IMG/VR virus record: IMGVR_UViG_3300010370_000068
Span: 1-43,389 of that record
Source of the DNA: a virus
Strand: one strand, 5' to 3'
Length of the DNA: 43,389 nt
Shown here: piece after piece, positions 41,216 to 43,389 of the stretch
How the letters are laid out: each line of letters begins with the position of its first letter
Numbering within the stretch: the first letter of the stretch is position 1
Made by a program: the position numbers and the translations under genes
The notes under the pieces: generated by a model
Seen by the model: the letters and a program-made list of their open reading frames with translations, nothing else
Told to the model about the DNA's origin: nothing
The model's database searches: none

Positions 41216-41524
41216 ATGAAATCTTTTCAACAGTTTATTTCAGAAAGTATCAATATCGCTGGAGATTTCAACGGAAATCTCTATATGAATGCATCTCAAC
41301 CAGAAACAGCAAGTGAATCCTTTCTTGCTGATGTTGTCTGGCAAGGAAGATTATATCGTATGGAGGTTGAAGGGAAAATTATAGATAAAAATGCCCTGGC
41401 AGAACAACTGCAAAGAGAATATCCCGGTGCTATTGTTCATAATGTTTATCCTCTATCAGAAAATTCTTTAAAAGTAAAAAACACACAAAGATATAGACCA
41501 GAAAGTTTAACTTGGAGTGATTGA
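41216..41524 (+). CDS. Protein with capsid-targeting-like N-terminus, 102 aa
   Basis: It starts MKSFQQFISESINIAGDFNG, which aligns with the T4 internal-protein leader MKTYQEFI-x-EA; Ile8-Ser9-Glu10 then fits the gp21 protease site (I/L)-x-E followed by a small residue. The rest (NLYMNASQ, LADVVWQGRLYRMEVEGK, ALAEQLQREYPGAIVHNVYP) is a compact alpha/beta domain that I recall in cyanophages. Probable internal head or scaffold-associated protein, by inference. Confidence 0.65.
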   Translation: MKSFQQFISESINIAGDFNGNLYMNASQPETASESFLADVVWQGRLYRMEVEGKIIDKNALAEQLQREYPGAIVHNVYPLSENSLKVKNTQRYRPESLTWSD

Positions 41525-41527
41525 TTA

Positions 41528-42841
41528 ATGGCTCAGTGGAATAAAAATGAACAAGACTTTCTAAATCAAGAAAGAACACTTTTTGAAGTTCCTTTGATAG
41601 CGACAAGGGATGGAAATGTTGTAGATAATTACAATAGATTTCCTGTAAGTGTAAATCCAGATGCTTTTGGTAGAACAAGAGTGTCAAATCCACTTACATT
41701 ATTTGATAGTTCTCACAGATATAGAGACAATAATCTCTGGGAAAGTTTAGTTGTAGGAACTGGTTCTACAGTTGGATTTGTAACTACTCAAGGATTGATT
41801 AATATAGGTATTGGAACTACTGCGGGTTGCTCCGCAATTAGAGAAACTACAAAGACATTCTCATATCAACCAGGAAAATCTCTACTTGTTTTAAATACCT
41901 TTGTTCCCGCCACACCAAAACAAAATCTACGACAAAGAGTAGGATATTTTGGTGCTGACAACGGAATGTATTTTGAAATTAATGATACGACACCTTATTT
42001 TGTAGAAAGAAGTTTATCTACGGGTACTCAAACATCAGTTGCACAAAATGATTGGAATATTGATAAGTTAGATGGTACTGGGGTTTCTGGTATTACATTA
42101 GATATTACCAAAGCACAAATTCTTTGGATGGATATTGAGTGGTTAGGTCTTGGTACAGTAAGAATGGGATTTGTGATTGATGGGAGGTTTATTCATGCTC
42201 ACTCATTCCATCATGCAAATATAATTCAATCAACTTATATTACAACAGCATCTCTTCCTTTAAGATATGAGATTGCAAATACAGGTATTACTACAAGTAG
42301 TAGTACTATGAAACAGGTTTGCTCTTCTGTAATTTCAGAAGGCGGATATGAATTGCGTGGATTGCAACAAGCAGTAAATACTCCAATCACAGCACCAGTA
42401 GATTTACCAACTCCTGCGGGGACTTATTATCCAGCAATTTCTATTCGTCTAAAATCTTCCCCAAATAGATTAGATGCAATTGTTATTTTGACAGCACTTT
42501 CCTTGATGGGTACTGGAAATGGTCCACAATATAACTGGCAGGTAAGAGCATCTGCAACTACTAGTGGTGGAACTTGGGTAAGTGCTGGTGGTGATAGTGC
42601 TGTGGAATATAAAATTGATGGAGGAACTGTAAGTGGTGGAAGAATTTTAGCATCTGGATTTTTCTCATCAGCAAACCAATCTTCTGCAACTGTTGATATT
42701 CTAAAAGAAGCATTATTTAAGTTTCAATTAGAAAGAAATGGACTGACTGGAACTCCTTATGAATTAACACTAGTAGTTGCATCTGATACTGCTGGTGCTG
42801 ATGTTTTTGCTTCACTGGATTGGGAAGAAATTAGTAGGTAA
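41528..42841 (+). CDS. Virion structural protein, 437 aa
   Basis: MAQWNKNEQDFLNQERTLFE is followed by FPVSVNPDAFGRTRVSNPLT, LFDSSHRYRDNN, and several beta-rich segments including FIHAHSFHHANI and a C-terminal domain (RILASGFFSSANQ, LTLVVASDTAGADVFASLDW). The pattern GRTRVS-x-P-x-TLFDSSHRY recurs, as I recall, in virion proteins of cyanophages and other marine phages. It has no enzyme motif. Position directly before gene 17 within the late cluster supports a capsid-associated or fibre role. Confidence 0.65.
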   Translation: MAQWNKNEQDFLNQERTLFEVPLIATRDGNVVDNYNRFPVSVNPDAFGRTRVSNPLTLFDSSHRYRDNNLWESLVVGTGSTVGFVTTQGLINIGIGTTAGCSAIRETTKTFSYQPGKSLLVLNTFVPATPKQNLRQRVGYFGADNGMYFEINDTTPYFVERSLSTGTQTSVAQNDWNIDKLDGTGVSGITLDITKAQILWMDIEWLGLGTVRMGFVIDGRFIHAHSFHHANIIQSTYITTASLPLRYEIANTGITTSSSTMKQVCSSVISEGGYELRGLQQAVNTPITAPVDLPTPAGTYYPAISIRLKSSPNRLDAIVILTALSLMGTGNGPQYNWQVRASATTSGGTWVSAGGDSAVEYKIDGGTVSGGRILASGFFSSANQSSATVDILKEALFKFQLERNGLTGTPYELTLVVASDTAGADVFASLDWEEISR

Positions 42842-42846
42842 TTTTT

Positions 42847-43389
42847 ATGAGTGATAATGTATATCTTGGTAATCCCAATTTAAAAAAAGCAAATACTCAA
42901 ATTCAATTTACTGAGGAACAAATTATCGAGTTCCTCAAATGTAAAGAAGATCCTGTTTATTTTGCTAGAAATTATATCAAAATTGTTTCTCTAGATCACG
43001 GTCTTGTTCCTTTTGAGATGTATCCATTTCAAGAGAAACTAATTGATAATTTCCATAAGAACAGATTTAATATTTGTAAGATGCCCCGTCAGACGGGTAA
43101 ATCGACAACGGTTGTTTCATACTTATTACATTATGCAGTATTCAATGATAATGTTAATATTGCTATTCTAGCAAACAAAGCATCAACTGCTAGAGATCTT
43201 CTTGGAAGATTACAACTTGCTTATGAGAATTTACCAAAGTGGATGCAACAGGGTATTATATCCTGGAATAAAGGATCACTGGAACTAGAAAATGGCTCCA
43301 AGATTTCATCTAACTCTACTTCTTCATCTGCTGTCCGAGGCGGATCCTATAATGTCATCTTTCTTGACGAATTCGCGTTCATCCCAAAT
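42847..43389 (+). CDS. 17: Terminase large subunit gp17 (N-terminal part, runs off the window)
   Basis: 181 residues are present; T4 gp17 has 610. FEMYPFQEKLIDNFH (56-70) is the adenine-binding region, KMPRQTGKSTT (78-88) the Walker A loop and NVIFLDEFAF (169-178) the Walker B plus catalytic Glu. These form the ATPase motor that pumps DNA through the portal. The nuclease domain lies beyond the window edge. The start ATG at 42847 follows the upstream stop by five bases. Confidence 0.95.
   Translation, partial: MSDNVYLGNPNLKKANTQIQFTEEQIIEFLKCKEDPVYFARNYIKIVSLDHGLVPFEMYPFQEKLIDNFHKNRFNICKMPRQTGKSTTVVSYLLHYAVFNDNVNIAILANKASTARDLLGRLQLAYENLPKWMQQGIISWNKGSLELENGSKISSNSTSSSAVRGGSYNVIFLDEFAFIPN

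Overview
The window is part of the genome of a T4-like myovirus that infects cyanobacteria (a cyanomyovirus, Kyanoviridae type). The right three quarters carry the T4 tail, neck and packaging genes in T4 order: 25, 6, a giant protein in the gene 7 position, 8, a giant DUF4815-type protein, 13, 14, 15, 16 and the start of 17. Just ahead of them sit speD, an auxiliary metabolic gene typical of cyanophages, and several very small proteins that I recognise from memory as cyanophage-conserved. No tRNA or rRNA gene and no CRISPR array was seen.

Region 1 (1-3631) is moderate in GC and holds about 17 tiny genes, mostly joined by 1-15 base overlaps in one co-directional train. Most have no known function. 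They include small membrane proteins, one protein with a signal peptide, and a last gene that has its own late promoter and an N-terminus like the T4 capsid-targeting sequence. Region 2 (3632-5350) is an islet. A GIY-YIG endonuclease on the minus strand abuts the last gene of region 1. An AT-rich non-coding stretch follows, with two palindromes of the same sequence near its ends, good sigma-70 promoters, and nine copies of a 9-base word (CTCGACGAG and variants) running from the leader into a small acidic gene.

Region 3 (5350-9400) becomes progressively GC-rich (36 of 60 bases in a stretch I counted near 8.9 kb, against 16 of 60 in gene 6). It holds about twelve mostly single-gene cassettes. 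Nearly all have their own sigma-70-like promoter, 21-26 bases between the -10 box and the ATG, and a C-rich leader ending in ACCC(A/G)ATG instead of a Shine-Dalgarno site. Several genes end with a TGA stop that lies inside the -35 box of the next gene. The one large gene here is a nucleotidyltransferase/ligase-like protein with a KxDG motif.

Region 4 (9400-43389) is AT-rich and is punctuated by late promoters of the NATAAATA type. Its products build the baseplate wedge (gp25, gp6, gp8), very long baseplate or fibre proteins (3965 and 2411 residues), the neck and sheath terminator (gp13, gp14, gp15) and the terminase (gp16, gp17). Short beta-rich modules recur across the giant protein, gp8, the 2411-residue protein and an enlarged gp14, which suggests that repeats spread between neighbouring virion genes. 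Between genes 16 and 17 lie a Lys-rich multidomain protein, a second protein with a capsid-targeting-like N-terminus, and a further virion protein.

Functions come from reading motifs and recalling families; no database search was run.
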